Source: Cycas panzhihuaensis (Eukaryota; Cycadophyta). Taken from it: DNA of 64,000 nucleotides. Where the stretch lies: the NCBI GenBank assembly GCA_023213395.1, contig CM041465.1, positions 24,621,741 through 24,685,740 on the forward strand. Direction: 5' to 3'. Positions 23,291 through 34,611 of this stretch are shown in pieces; the stretch's first letter is position 1, and every line of letters starts with the position of its first letter. The position numbers and the translations under genes were made by a program. Below the pieces are notes generated by a model. The model saw only the letters and a list, made by a program, of their open reading frames with translations. It was not told where the DNA came from and searched no databases.

Positions 23291-23299
23291 ACAATTCCT

Positions 23300-24240
23300 A
23301 ATATGGTACTAATGCCAAGAACAACTGCATGCATTCTGATTCCAGTTTTAACTAGCTCAAACTATGCCGACTAGAGGAATCACATATCCCATCAGCTTAA
23401 ACAACAAAAAATATTGCAATATGTGATAGGTGAATTTAAAAGACCAAAAGATGAAGCTATAGAGAGTTATATGGTATATTTGCTAAACTCAGATTTAGCC
23501 TTAGGCACCATATTAAACTCAATTTCACCAGAAATTAGAGAGCAATTTTTTGAAACAGACGACCTAGTCACTATCTAGACAACTCTGCAAGAAAAATATG
23601 AAAAGGTCGATACAAATCAACTAGCTGTCTTAGAATAACAACTGTATGACCTTACTTATGATGATTTTACCAATGTTGAGGATTTTTTATATAAAATTTA
23701 ATTAATAAATAAAGACCTAGGTAATTGTATTAAATCTAAAACTAAGAAGGTGATATTAAAAAAATAATCGCACATGCTAAAGACGACGATACACTCGTCT
23801 GTCTTACAATAAATAAATTCTAAAATACTTTAATTTTTTTAAAACTACCAAACAACAAGTTGGCAATCCTCTGATCATATTCAATCAGTTAACAAACCAA
23901 CTGGTTGAACATCAAACAATATTGATTCAAACAGGCATATTAAAAGATCCTTCCCAGGCTTTATTTTCTAAAACTAAGCCACAAAACAAAAACAAACAAT
24001 AGAACAATTCTAATCCAAAATTTCAAAAACCTTATAGAGGTTCTTAATTTAATTTTTAAAATAATACTAAGTATTCTGGTTAATCTAAATATTAGAATAC
24101 TCCTAATTAGTCATTTCCTAATCGGAACAATGCAAATCCTTCTCAGAACACTAGTTGTGCCTATTGTCATAAAAGAGGTCACACTATAGATGTCTATAGA
24201 AGTAGAATAGCTTCGAAGGCATGGAAATCTTCTAAGGGAT
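23300..24240 (+). pseudogene. Element D Gag and zinc knuckle, broken
   Basis: Readable as FKRPKDEAIESYMVYLLNSD near 23430-23490, LGTILNSISPEIREQFFETD, LQEKYEKVDTNQLAVLE and a knuckle CAYCHKRGHTIDVYRS near 24155-24200. The last ligand of the CCHC is Tyr instead of Cys. Stops and one frameshift near 23750 interrupt it. Confidence 0.82.
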
Positions 24241-24349
24241 TATAAAACTAACCTCAATCCTGACCTCATTCATGACCTCAAAATTGACAAACTCTTAATC
24301 ATTCTCTAACGGTAACAACTTCTGCATTTGTTGCCCCTACTAATCAACC

Positions 24350-25350
24350 ACCACAGTGGATCCTTGACTCTAGTGCATCTTATCACATGACTGGACACTA
24401 GAAAAATTTAACCACTTATCAATCTAAAATGAATTCTGAATAAGAGATTTCTTTTGGAAGTGGTACCCAACTTAAAGTCAAAGGATCAGGTGATGTTACC
24501 CTAAAGGATGGATCAATAAAGGATGCTTTCTACATACTTGGTCTATTACCAAACCTACTTTCTATTTATCAAATTTTCCAAAAAGACCTTATCATCGAAT
24601 TCTAAAAAGATAAATTTATCATTAAGAAGCCATTAAACAAATTTAGAAGTATTACCTTAGGACCTGTTGATCATAACACAAGTCTCTATAGTTTAATAAG
24701 TCTATAAAATAATAAAACAAAATCCTTCAGTACTTTTATCACCAAATTTGACTTAGTTAGTAAACTTTAACATGTATGATTTGGCCATATAAGTTATGGA
24801 AAACTGCAATATCTAAAAAAGCATGAAATGGTTCATGGTAGTCCACCTTTAAACACTGTTTATGGTGTTTGCGAAGCCTATGTGATAAGTAAGCAACACA
24901 TGGACCCATTCCCACATAAAACACAATTTAGAGTGATTGTTCCACTTGAACTGATATATGTGGACCTTTTCATGTAACATCATACTTCGTCTCTCCTTAT
25001 TTTGTTACATTTATTAATGATTATTTAAAAAAATTCTAGGTTTACATGCTCAAAGCACGTAGTCAAGTGTTTGACATTTTCATTAAATTCAAAACACTAG
25101 TTGAAAACCAATTAAACTCAAAAATCAAAATCTTTCGATCCAATAATGCAAAGGAATATTTAAGTGGCAAATTTATTTCTTTCTGTAAAATGCATGGAAT
25201 TCATTTCCAGCATTCTGTTGCATAAACTCCTCAACAAAATAGTGTTGCTAAATGTAAGAACTATACTCTTATTGAGATGACTCGTTGCATGTTACATGCA
25301 AAGAATCTTGACCTAAAGTTATGGGTAGAAGTAATTAACTGCTCCAACTA
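24350..25350 (+). pseudogene. Element D protease, GAG-pre-integrase and integrase core, broken
   Basis: Protease opens WILDSSASYHMTGH near 24360 (D-S-G-A has become D-S-S-A). GSGTQLKVKGSGDVTLKDG follows. Pre-integrase begins at about 24770 (FGHISYGKLQYL). In the integrase the frame changes near 24980 and 25010; the NQ-NSVAK region with the catalytic Glu is near 25240. It is inactive as written. Confidence 0.78.
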
Positions 25351-25745
25351 TCTTCTAAATCGTTTACCAAGTAAATGTATATAGAATGTTACTCCAGAAC
25401 AAAAATGGTCTGGATGAAAACCATCAGTCAATCATTTATGAATCTTTGGAAGTATTATGTGGGGACATGTCCTAAAGAAAAATGCAAGAAACTGGATCCT
25501 AAGAGTCAAAAATACATCTTCATTAGATACAGCAAAGAAAGTAAAGCTTATAGACTCTCGGATCTAGTCACGTATCAAATTTTAATTTTGTGTGATGTAA
25601 TATTTGATGAAGAAGGATCTACTTCAAGCACTACTTATGTAAAACTTCTAGTTGAAAATCTGTTAACCAACAGATATTTGGTTGACCCCTCTAATAAAGA
25701 AGCCTATCCAAAAATTATAGACTCTTTATCTACCCAAGTCTAGAA
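25351..25745 (+). pseudogene. Element D integrase C-terminal region
   Basis: Open for 122 codons from 25375: contains KKLDPKSQKYIFIRYSKESK and AYRLSDLVTYQILILCDVIF, the conserved block after the copia integrase core (normally FLGYS..KAYR). Ends at TAG 25741, where the linker to reverse transcriptase follows. Confidence 0.85.
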
Positions 25746-25851
25746 TTGAACTCTATCTGAATCTATTGAAATAGATTCTTCTTCTCAAGCTAATTCTACA
25801 AATCAACCTGTAACTTCAGAAATAGTTACTAATAAACAACTTATTTGGGTA

Positions 25852-27060
25852 ATGAAAATACTTGCTGATGTTGGATCTGATGTAGGTAATCCTTTAGATA
25901 CCAAGCAAACTCGTGCCCAAAAATTACATGCTAACTTTGGCTTAATGGCAAAAATAATGGATAATAATGATCCTAGAACATTTAAACAAGCTAGCAACAA
26001 TCCTGTATGGCAGGACGTTATGCAAACTGAATTTGATGCTTTAATCAATAATTCAACTTAGGATCTTATACCACTCCCACCTGGGAAAAATGTAGTCGAT
26101 TGCAAATAGGTTTATAGAATAAAATATAACTCAATAAGCATTGTTAAAAAATATAAAGCTCGCCTAGTTGCAAAAGGATTTTCACAAATTGATGGCATAG
26201 ATTATAACGAAACCTTTGCCCTTATTGCAAAGATGAATATAATTAAAATAATTATTGCTCTAGTAACCAAGTTTGATTGGGAAATCCATCAAATAGATGT
26301 AAAGAGCACATTTCTGAATGGTGATCTCAAAGAAGAGATCTACATGTCCCAGCCACCTAGCTTTATTGAAAATCCTAATCTAGTGTGTAAACTAAAGAAA
26401 TCAATTTATGGATTAAAACAAGCTCCTCGAGCTTGGTATACTAAAGTTGACGATTATTTAATTCAAATTGGATACACTAGACGTATTAGTGATCCAAATC
26501 TATATTTCAAATATGAAAACGAAAATATTACTATTTTAGTCTTGTATGTTGATGATATCATAATTACTAGATCATCAACTAATAATATTCATCATTTAAA
26601 ATCTACTTTAATGAATAAATTTGAAATGACTGATCTAGATATATTACATTATTTTCTTAGATTACAAATCTATCAATATGATTCAAGAATCATAATATCA
26701 CAACCTAAGTATATTTTAGACTTAATTTAATGGTTTAACATGGAAAATACTAAATCAGTCTCTAATCCATTACAATTAGGAGTTAAATTATCTACTGATT
26801 GTTCTTTATCTTTATGTGACCCTATATTATATAGATAACTAATTGGTAGTCTTATTTATTTAACTCATACTCGTCTTGACATTTCCTATGCTGTAGCTTT
26901 ATGTTCACGTTATATGCAACAACCACATGAATCTTATTATAAAGTTGTTAAACGTATATTATGATATCTTAAACATATAATTTTTTATGGTTTAACTTAT
27001 AATTTTTGCAATAAATCTCTAACTTTAACTGGATATACTGATTCATATTGAGCAGGTGAT
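25852..27060 (+). pseudogene. Element D reverse transcriptase, nearly readable
   Basis: One frame from about 25852 through 27060 with few stops. WQDVMQTEFDALINNST, then FDWEIHQIDVKSTFLNGDLK with the first catalytic Asp, CKLKKSIYGLKQAPRAWY, and LYVDDIIITRSS near 26545 with the catalytic pair intact. Stops occur at 26059, 26107, 26728, 26836 and 26962. It is the best-preserved copia polymerase in the window, but still non-functional. Confidence 0.92.
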
Positions 27061-27480
27061 ATAAATAATCAAAAATCTACATCAAGTTATGTATTTTTTA
27101 TAGATTCCTCACTTATTACTTGGTTTAGTAAGAAAATGCAGGCACTAGCTTTATCAACAACTGAAGTTGAATATCACGCACTTGTTGAAGCCAACAAAGA
27201 AGTACTTTGGCTAAAATCTCTAATAAATGAAATTAGTCTATCTCTAAACTCTTCCATTGAACTTCAAGTTGATAATCAAGGTGCAATTACTATTGCTACA
27301 AATCTAGTTTCACATTCTAGGACTAAACATATATAATTATATCAATATTTTATTCGTAATCTTGTTACTGATAACATTATTTCCTTGTCTTATTGCCCAA
27401 CAGATCTATAGGTTACTAACATACTTACAAAGTCTTTAACTGAAGTAAAGTTTCTAAATCTTTAAGATCTGTTAAAGATA
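27040..27480 (+). pseudogene. Element D RNase H, broken
   Basis: GYTDSYWAGD-like start near 27028 (W is a stop here), ALSTTEVEYHALVEANKEVL with catalytic Glu, LQVDNQGAITIATN with Asp, and SRTKHI before a stop. The end phrase for copia (LTKSL) is at about 27425. Confidence 0.88.
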
Positions 27481-27547
27481 AAAGAAGTCTCCATTAAAGG
27501 GGATCAATGTGATGAAGACCTTCTTTTTCTATAGCATAAAAGTTATC

Positions 27548-27559
27548 ATTAAAGGGGGA
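27548..27559 (+). promoter_or_regulatory. Element D polypurine tract
   Basis: ATTAAAGGGGGA, directly before TGTTAGAAG of the 3' LTR. A related copy (CATTAAAGGGGAT) occurs near 27492, so the tract region may be duplicated. Confidence 0.85.
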
Positions 27560-28000
27560 TGTTAGAAGTATTTATGTCAGTTTTATGTTATTCTTATGTT
27601 ATTATTTGAGTCACGTGTAATTGTTAATTTAAGTGATTCTAAAGTTAAATGTTTATATGTTAAAGTTTAATATTATGTGGAAGGTCATTGAAATGCATAA
27701 TTGCACATTTCAACAAACCTTTCTTATTATTTATATTTTTCCTAAATTCAAGGAAATGGTTCCTAGATTCTAGGAGGCTGTCCAGAAGCCTATTACAAGG
27801 TTAGTTCTCCTTTTATAGGTAGATTACATCATGGTATTATATAGAATTTCTTCTTAATACAATTTAGCTTTTAGGAGGTGGTTTTTCTTCCCCATAAGGG
27901 GTTTGCCACCTGTCAACCCTGTGTATATGTGCATTGTCTCTTTCTCTTGTATCTCTCATATTCTTGTGATGTTATGACTTTGTACATGTGCCTATTCTCA
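27560..28000 (+). repeat. Element D 3' LTR
   Basis: 441 bp; identical in layout to the 5' LTR except for a 9-bp duplication near the start (ttatgttattcttatgtta). Confidence 0.93.
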
Positions 28001-28901
28001 TATAAGTAGATTCCTAATTTTAGTGCATCCTATCATATTATAGGATACAAAAAATACTTATTAATATACCATTATGATCTTAACTTTGAAGAAGAAATTT
28101 CTTGAAGAAGTGAATCTCAATTGAAAGTCAAAGGAACAAGAGATGTTTCTTTGAAAGATGGTTCTATCAATGACATATTTTATGTTCCTAGATTATTACT
28201 GAATCTTTTTTTAGTTTATTAAATATGCTAGAAAGACCTCATTGTTGAATTCTATAAAGATAGATTTATTATTAAACAAATTTTAAACAAGTTTAAAGTA
28301 ATCGCTTCAGGACTTGTCGATCATAAAATAGGTCTCTATAACTTAACAAACCTACAACATTCCAAAACAAAATCTTTTTGTGTCTTTATAGCTAAATCTT
28401 GCCCATTCAGCAAGCTATGGCATGTTAGGTTTAACTATATAAGCTATGGCAAACTTAAGTATTTAAATAAGCATGATATAGTGCATGGGCTTCTCTCCCT
28501 AACCACTATCTATGGTGTTTGTGAAGCCTCATAATAGGCAAGCAACACATAGAACCCTTCCCATATTAGACTTTATTTAGAGTAAAAGTTCCACTTGAAC
28601 TCATTTATTCCAACATTTGTGGTCCCTTCTAAGTACCTTTGTACTCTAGAAGTTGATACTTTATCACCTTTATTGATGATTATTTGAGGAAATATTAGGT
28701 TTATATGCTCAAAATAAGAAGTTAGGTATTTAATATCTTTATTGAGTTTAAAATGTTAGTAGAAAACCAAATTAACTCTAAAATACAAATCTTTAGGTCT
28801 GATAATAGTAAATAATACTTACATAACAAGTTTACTATATACTGTAAAAAGCACATAATTCAATCCCAATATTCCGTTGTCTATACCACTCAACAAAATA
28901 G
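28001..28901 (+). pseudogene. Element C protease to integrase core (middle piece)
   Basis: Resumes element C at the protease: a block matching D's DSxASYHMTG region near 28018-28045, GTRDVSLKDGSIND-like sequence near 28137, pre-integrase near 28395-28440 and the integrase core with VPLELIY near 28588 and FIDDY near 28672. It ends at CAACAAAATAG (28891-28901), where element D has CAACAAAATAGTGTTGC, at the catalytic Glu region. Many stops. Confidence 0.8.
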
Positions 28902-29647
28902 TGTGTGCAGGTAAAAGTAGTTAATTTTACTGCTACAACTGCTATAGAACTACTACAGTATTGCTACAACTACTACAGGGCTGCTACGGGACTGCTACAA
29001 CTGCTACAGGGCTGCTACGGTGCTGCTACAACTGCTACAGAGCTGCTACGGGACTGCTACAACTACTATAGGGCTAATATGGTGCTACTACAACTACTAC
29101 AAAGCTGCTACGGGACTACTACATCTACTATAGGACTGCTATGGATCTACTACGGAGCTGCTATTCAGGTGCAGCAACTGCTACGCAGATGTGGCAACTA
29201 CTACGCAGGTGCAGCAACTGCTATGTAACTACGACAACTGCTATGCAACTACAGCGACTGTGGCAACTGCTACACAACTGCAGCAACTGCTATTTAGGTG
29301 CTATTCAGGCACAAAAGGGGTTGGTCTAGGCAGTGGGTAGGCCCATGACAGTTACAAAAAAATAAGTTATTAGTAGGAAAATAGTTATGTAACTCCTATA
29401 TCTTGTATATAAAAGCTGGAACCGCAATGTGTGGGACATGATCTAGTCTGCATGCATATATTGTATTAGTGCTATTCCACATGTTAGGGCAGCCAACTGT
29501 ACTATTCTGGCAGGGGTCTAGTTGTGAGAGGACCCAACGCAGTGCCTTATTTTAAAGCAAAGTAATTCCAGATGATTTTACCCCCCAACGTGTGTGTCTT
29601 TCTCTTTTGAATTTCTATTTGTTTATAGTATGATTAAGGCACACACA
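28902..29647 (+). repeat. Element E 5' LTR
   Basis: 746 bp, TGTGTGCAGG..CACACA. Bases 28930-29310 are a degenerate tandem array of ctgctacaa/gctacgg units, which differs in copy number from the 3' LTR and explains the length difference. The second half (from the GTTACAAAAAAATAAG phrase at 29351) is well conserved between the two LTRs, differing mostly by transitions. A TATA-like ttgtatataaaagc lies at 29402. Confidence 0.92.
28930..29310. repeat. GCTAC-type minisatellite inside the LTR of element E
   Basis: Runs of ctgctacaactgctac, gctgctacgg and gcaactgctacgcag in many degenerate copies. An equivalent but shorter array occupies about 38840-39185 in the 3' LTR. Open frames across it are artefacts of the lack of stops in the unit. 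Confidence 0.88.
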
Positions 29648-29650
29648 TAT

Positions 29651-29668
29651 TGGTTTCGTTGCCAGATT
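29651..29668 (+). promoter_or_regulatory. Element E primer-binding site (tRNA-Asp-like)
   Basis: TGGTTTCGTTGCCAGATT, three bases after the LTR. It matches 12 of 18 bases of the tRNA-Asp-type site used by many plant gypsy elements (TGGCGCCGTTGCCGGGGA); most mismatches are C to T or G to A. Confidence 0.6.
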
Positions 29669-29711
29669 TCCTAACAGAAATATGATGAAACACTAAAAAC
29701 TAGAGGCGCTC

Positions 29712-30690
29712 ATGCCACCTAGGGTTAACTCAGTAAAGAAGACAGAGACACGGGATGAAAGAAGCCAATGCTGGGACGCGGAGAGGAGCCACGAAGGCGC
29801 GCAAAGACCTAAGGAGATAATAGAGAAAAAACTGGTAAAAAGGTGAAGTTGGAAAGGGTGGCAGGAGGAAAGCCAGACCCTAGTAGCACTGGTAAAATGT
29901 ACTAAGGACAAGGAGCCCTAGGAAGATAGGAGTCAACCAAAGGAGAAAAAAAGAGGCAAAATTCCTGATGAAAAAGAAAAACTAAACCAAGTGGAAAAAG
30001 AAGACGGGGAAGACAGAGACCTATAAAATCTTCAAGATAATCAGGTACAGGAGAATTTGGAAATAATTAAAAGTTTAAAACAAAAATAAGTAATTGATTT
30101 AGGGTAGAAAACCCAGCAAGGGTTACGCCAAGTAGAAAATTTGCTAAAAAATCAGTAAGCAGAAGGGCAGCAAACCTAGCAAGGGTTGCACCAAGTAGAA
30201 AATTCACTAAAAAATCAGCAAGCAGAAGGGTAGCAAACCCAGCAAGGGTTATGCCAAGTAGAAAATTTGCTAAAAAATTAGTAAGCAGAAGGGCAACAAA
30301 CCCAGCAAGGGTTACACCAAGTAGAAAATTCATTGAAAAATCAGTAAGCAGAAGGGCAGTAAACCGAGTAAGGGTTATGCCAAGTAAAAAATTTGCTAAA
30401 AATTTAGCAAGCATAAGGGCAGCAAACCTAACAAGGGTTGCTCCAAGTAGAAAATTCACTGAAAAATTAGTAAGCAGAAGGGCAACAAACCCAGTCAGGG
30501 TTATGCCAAGAAGACGCAGAAAATTTGTTGGAAATCTAGCACAAAGAAGGGCAACAAACCCAGTAAGGGTTGCGCCAAGAAGATGCAAAAAAATTACTGA
30601 CAAACTAGCAAGTGGAAGGGCAGTAAACCCGTGGTACGTGCCTGAAGATCTGAAAAATTCTTGACAAACCAAATAGCGGAAAAGGCAAAC
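29712..30690 (+). pseudogene. Element E Gag N-terminal extension with 21-residue repeats
   Basis: ATG 29712 opens a frame read without a shift for about 950 bp. The first 130 codons are charged and Lys/Glu-rich. From about 30105 it enters a 63-bp tandem repeat whose frame is Q-Q-G-L-x-Q-V-E-N-L-L-K-N-Q-Q-A-E-G-Q-Q-T, 21 residues, i.e. three heptads with Leu/Val spacing that suggests coiled coil. Nearly all stops are TAG/TAA at Gln positions of the unit (neighbouring copies have CAG/CAA). One frameshift near 30660 moves the reading into the frame of the main Gag. I know of no matching family; a role in particle assembly is a guess. Confidence 0.75.
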
Positions 30691-30930
30691 CAAGTCGAGG
30701 GGTTGTGCTAAGAAGACATAGAAAATTAGCTAGAAAACTAGTAAGAAGAGAGGCAGCAAACCCAGCAAGGGTTGTGCCAAGAAAAGACTGAAAATTTTCT
30801 AGAAACATAGTAAAAAGAAGGATGGCAAACCCATAAAGGGTTACGGCTAAAAGAAGTTGAAAATTTTCTAAAAATTCAGCAAGTAGTAGACTGACAAACC
30901 TAGCAAGGGTTGCGCCTTAATGAAGATGCA
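30105..30930 (+). repeat. 63-bp tandem repeat in the Gag of element E
   Basis: About 12-13 copies. The marker agtagaaaat starts at 30131, 30194, 30257, 30320 and 30383, exactly 63 bp apart. Later copies gain short insertions (for example aagacgcag near 30510) that keep the frame, and decay toward 30930. Confidence 0.92.
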
Positions 30931-32500
30931 GATAGGTGGAATGATCAATAGAAGAATTATGTAGAATTACTAATTAATCCTAAAAATTCATAAAAAACAT
31001 TGGTCAATGAAGAATTGCCAAGGTACAAGGAAACATTGTAGGAGGAATTAAATCCCAAAGAAAAACAAGAATTAACAAACAAGCAAAGAGGAAGGCTGTA
31101 GACTGATATAAGGGAAGAAAACTTGTTAAAATTAGAAGTATACAGTACCACCGTAACAAGGTGGAACTATTATATTCTTCAGGTAAAAGAAGATCACTCT
31201 CATGTATTAAACCCATTGTGTAGAATGACTTGTATGTTCACAGGGTCATCATTCATTGAAGAGAGCCCAAAAAGTGCAACATTGAAACAAGGGGGAAGCG
31301 AGGAAGAATTGAACATAATCGAACCAGCAAGACCAGAATCTTTAGGTCCAAGAACAATGTCACAAGGAAGTGGAGGAAGCCAAATAATTTCTCCATATGT
31401 AGTGGTCCAAAATGATGTTATGTTTAGATATCTTCAGTTTGATGGTTCTGGAGATCCTGGAGATCATATGGCTTTCTTCTCTAATATGTTAAAAATCAAG
31501 AAAATTAAAGACCCAAAAGAAATCAAAGCTAGATTCTTTTCCACATTGCGAGGAATAGCAATCGCATGATACCAATATGTTGCAAGAGCAAATCCCAGTT
31601 GGGTAGCAGTTCAAATGAAATTTCTAGATAGATTTCAAAGGTTAAGAGATCCAATGGCGGTGTTTCAGGCCCTAGAAGAAATTAGGCAAATTCCAGGTGA
31701 ATCAGTTAATGACTTTGATGGTAGATTAAGGATTATATTAAATAAAATGGATCCTCTTGTTCCAACTAATCCAATGCTGTCACTCAAATATTTCGTACAA
31801 GGTTTATTACCTCATTTAAAGGAAAAAATCATGTTTAATCCTTCAAATAATTATAAGTAAGTTAAAGAATTGGCGTTACGATTTGAAAACCAAATGAGGA
31901 TAGCATATAGTGGAATCTGAAATCCTAGGTAAACATCCTTATGGTCCACAAATCCAGAAATTAAAAAACTAAGAAAAGAACTGGAAATGCTGAAACAACA
32001 GTCCTTTGTGATGCCTGCTGAAAATCAGCAGAATGAAGATAGTGAAAAGTTAAGAAATAAAATAACAAAATTAAAATTGGAAAAATCATAAGAGAACGTA
32101 TGGTTCCCACCCCCTTGCAGACAACAGGTTTATTTTAGAAATGAACACCAGTAAAGAGAGAAGAAATGGTGTGAAATCTATAAAAGGGAAAACCATAACA
32201 CATGGGAATGTTATTACATAACTCCACCAAGAGAATCCTTTTACCAAAAGAAGGAAAATTCTTCCTTTAAGCAATATAAAGGGAAGACAAAACCAGTCTG
32301 CTACCATCTGTGCTCAAGATGGGGACATTTTAGGACAGACTGTCTATTAGAGAAATAGGGAAAGGATTATATCTGTGAAGAATGTGGCCCAACAGACCAT
32401 GAATTGGCAAATTATCCAAAGAATCCTGGTCTCAAAATACAAACTTTAAATCTAGCTACAAAAATTCCAGATAAGGAAAAGCTAATATGTGTTTAGACGA
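30691..32500 (+). pseudogene. Element E Gag (capsid and two zinc knuckles), broken
   Basis: Same frame as pol. Capsid region: FRYLQFDGSGDPGDHMAFF near 31423-31475, the usual gypsy Gag opening, then WVAVQMKFLDRFQRL and IRQIPGESVNDFDGRLR near 31680-31730 and a YFVQGL block. Two knuckles: CSRWGHFRTDC near 32312-32345, whose preceding Cys spacing is off by one, and CEECGPTDHELANYP near 32372-32417, whose last Cys is Tyr. Stops only, no frameshift. Confidence 0.88.
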
Positions 32501-32724
32501 GAAGCAGAAAAACCATAAACATAACAAACAATACAAATTTTCCTGACCCAGCGGTGGAAAAGAAGAGACTGCAGGAAGTTGTTGATGCAATACAAGAGGC
32601 GACAAGGACAGTACAATTGAATGAGATGGAACAAGTAAATCGATTTAAAGGAAAGGTATACCAGAGAAGATCATTAGTATACGAAGAGCAAAACCCTTAG
32701 CAAAAATTATAAATTGTAAAGGAG

Positions 32725-33171
32725 TTGCTAATGGAATCATGTATATCTATTCCTATATCTATGATTTTTAAATGGTGGGAAGCTAGTTATTTTCTACATC
32801 ATATGGAAAAACTAGTATTAAGAACAATGAAAATAGATGCAATTGACCCACGAGTTCCAATGGTGTTGTTGGGAACCTTGATTTGCAAAATAGTGGTAGA
32901 TGGGGGATCAGGAGTAAATGTACTTCCTGAATCTTCTTGGATCTCTTTAGGACGGCCAAAACTGGTTTCCTTGGATTATACAATTTGGTTAGCTAACCAA
33001 CTGTAGGTTCGACCCATGGGGTCCTTGTTGAATATCCGAGTAATTGTAGCAGGAAGTACAGTTCATCTGGATTTTATAGTTGTCAGAATGCAGGATCATA
33101 ATAAAACATATCCAGAACTGCTAGGACGACTACGGTTGCTAGCAACAAAGGCTCTATAGGATTGGGGAAGA
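32725..33171 (+). pseudogene. Element E retropepsin-like protease, broken
   Basis: The catalytic phrase is KIVVDGGSGVNVLPESSW near 32888-32940; D-G-G-S is a usual variant of D-S/T-G in this kind of gypsy element. A stop follows at 33004, then SLLNIRVIVAGSTVHLDFIV and ELLGRLRLLAT, the usual end of the domain. Confidence 0.82.
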
Positions 33172-33660
33172 TTGACTTTTACCTTGCATTCTGCAGAAAA
33201 GAAAGTTATACAGCCTCAGTGTTCAGATGGTCCACATGTTGAAAAAATAGAAGATGAAGATCGAATATCCTCAACAACAACATCAACAGCTATGACAGTA
33301 AGTCCCTGTTCAGAGACAACATTCCAAGCATTAAAGAACCCGCCACAAATTGCAAGTGAGACTTCATCTACATATCTGTTAGACTTGTTACAATCGGCTT
33401 GGGAAGAAACCAAAGAATCCTCAAAATATTATCTGATGGAATTATGTCTGGATAAATTAAGTAAAGATAATAATGTATCATGGGATTCTAAAGAAGATGA
33501 TGTAATTCTTCCTTTTAATAAAATACAAAATGATTGCTTGTATGAATTGTCTAAAAATATGGTATGTTCTGAAGAGGACTCTAAAGAAGAAAGGAATTTC
33601 CCTAGAACATATTCTATTGTTGAATATGGGAATAAAGAAATTTTGTAGGCACCAGCTTAT
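33172..33660 (+). pseudogene. Element E protease to reverse transcriptase linker
   Basis: Open for 158 codons (33172-33645), acidic and Ser/Thr-rich, with no recognised domain. Same frame as the flanking pol domains, so it is a real spacer of the polyprotein. Confidence 0.65.
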
Positions 33661-33663
33661 GAA

Positions 33664-34611
33664 TTGAATTCGGATGGAAAATCTATTCAGAGGGAAAAGC
33701 TCCAGCTGAAACCCATTAATGTGGGGATAGAAGACAACCCCAAGTGTATACAATTAGGTGATTATTGGGAACCTACAATAATGCAAGAAGCTACCTCTCT
33801 TTTTCAAGAATTTAAGGATGTCTTTGCATGGTCTTATAAAGACCTAAAAGGAATTCCCTAAGAGTTAGGAGACCACAGAATTGAGCTAATGGAAAATACA
33901 AAACCAGTAAGGCAAAGACCTTACAGGATGAATCCGCACTATAAGGAGCAAGTAAAGATAGAATTAGATAAATTATTAGAAGCTGGATATATATTTGAGG
34001 TAGAAAATAGTGAATGGTTAAGCCCAGTGGTGGTAGTACCCAAAAAGAATGGGAAATTACGCATATGCGTTGATTACAGAGCTTTTAATAAAGCAACAAA
34101 GAAAGATCCATTCCCCATACCCTTCACCAAAGATATGCTAGAGAAAGTAGCGGGACATGAAATTTTCTCATTCACAAATGGATTCAATGGTTATAATCAA
34201 GTTCATATCGTGCTTGAGGACTAGTTGAAGACAACATTTCTTACAGAATGGGGTACATATGCATATAGGGTCATGCCATTTGGGCTGACAAATGCTTTTG
34301 CAACCTTTCAAAGGGTCATTTTAAACATCTTTAGGAAATTGTTGGGGAAAGTAATGCAAGTATTTTTAGATGATTGGACTCTATATAGTATAATAGAAAA
34401 ACATTTGTCTCAATTAAGGCTAATGTTAGAATTATGTAGGGAAAGTAGATTATGTTTAAATCCAGATAAATGTACCTTTCTAGTACCATTTGGATCATTA
34501 TTGGGATATATTATCTTAAAGGAAGGATTGAAGACTGACCCGACAAAGGTGGAGGTGATTTTGAGATTTCCTGTTCCTTAAACGCCAAAAAACCTTAAAG
34601 GTTTCTTAGGA
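33664..34611 (+). pseudogene. Element E reverse transcriptase, inactive
   Basis: Begins in a conserved block (DVFAWSYKDLKGIP near 33820), then RPYRMNPHYKEQVKIELDK, WLSPVVVVPKKNGKLRICVD, the first catalytic block FTNGFNGYNQVHI near 34171 (the Asp of F-x-D-G has become Asn), MPFGLTNAFATFQR and the FLDDW box near 34363 with both Asp kept. Stops at 33859, 34222 and 34579 only; all in one frame. Confidence 0.93.

Larger units (their letters stand above)
20412..28000 (+). mobile_element. Element D: full-length Ty1/copia carrying a captured dynein fragment
   Basis: 7589 bp with LTRs of 432 bp (20412-20843) and 441 bp (27560-28000; the extra 9 bp is a local duplication). It has an exact Met-tRNA primer site, gag, protease, integrase, reverse transcriptase, RNase H and a polypurine tract. 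It is related to element C, into whose protease it inserted. No clear 5-bp target duplication remains (left flank ccacc, right flank tataa). Its leader holds a GC-richer segment with an antisense dynein heavy chain fragment. Confidence 0.92.

Noticed and set aside
28905-29329. Open frames rich in Ala, Thr, Tyr and Leu
   Set aside because: They cover the LTR minisatellite of element E, whose unit lacks stops in several frames. No domain, and the 3' LTR has a different frame structure.
30251-30664. Plus-strand 137-codon Arg/Lys-rich frame (PSRKFAKK-type repeats)
   Set aside because: It is an alternative frame of the same repeat. The frame with the capsid and an ATG at 29712 gives the Gln-rich unit and explains the stops at Gln codons.
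30067-30693. Minus-strand open frame of 208 codons with repeated LLLxNFLxNFLLG phrases
   Set aside because: It runs antisense through the 63-bp Gag repeat of element E; the hydrophobic repeats come from the period being divisible by three.
30105-30930. Regular repeats considered as a CRISPR array
   Set aside because: Units are contiguous 63-bp tandem copies without unique spacers, in plant DNA, inside a Gag frame.
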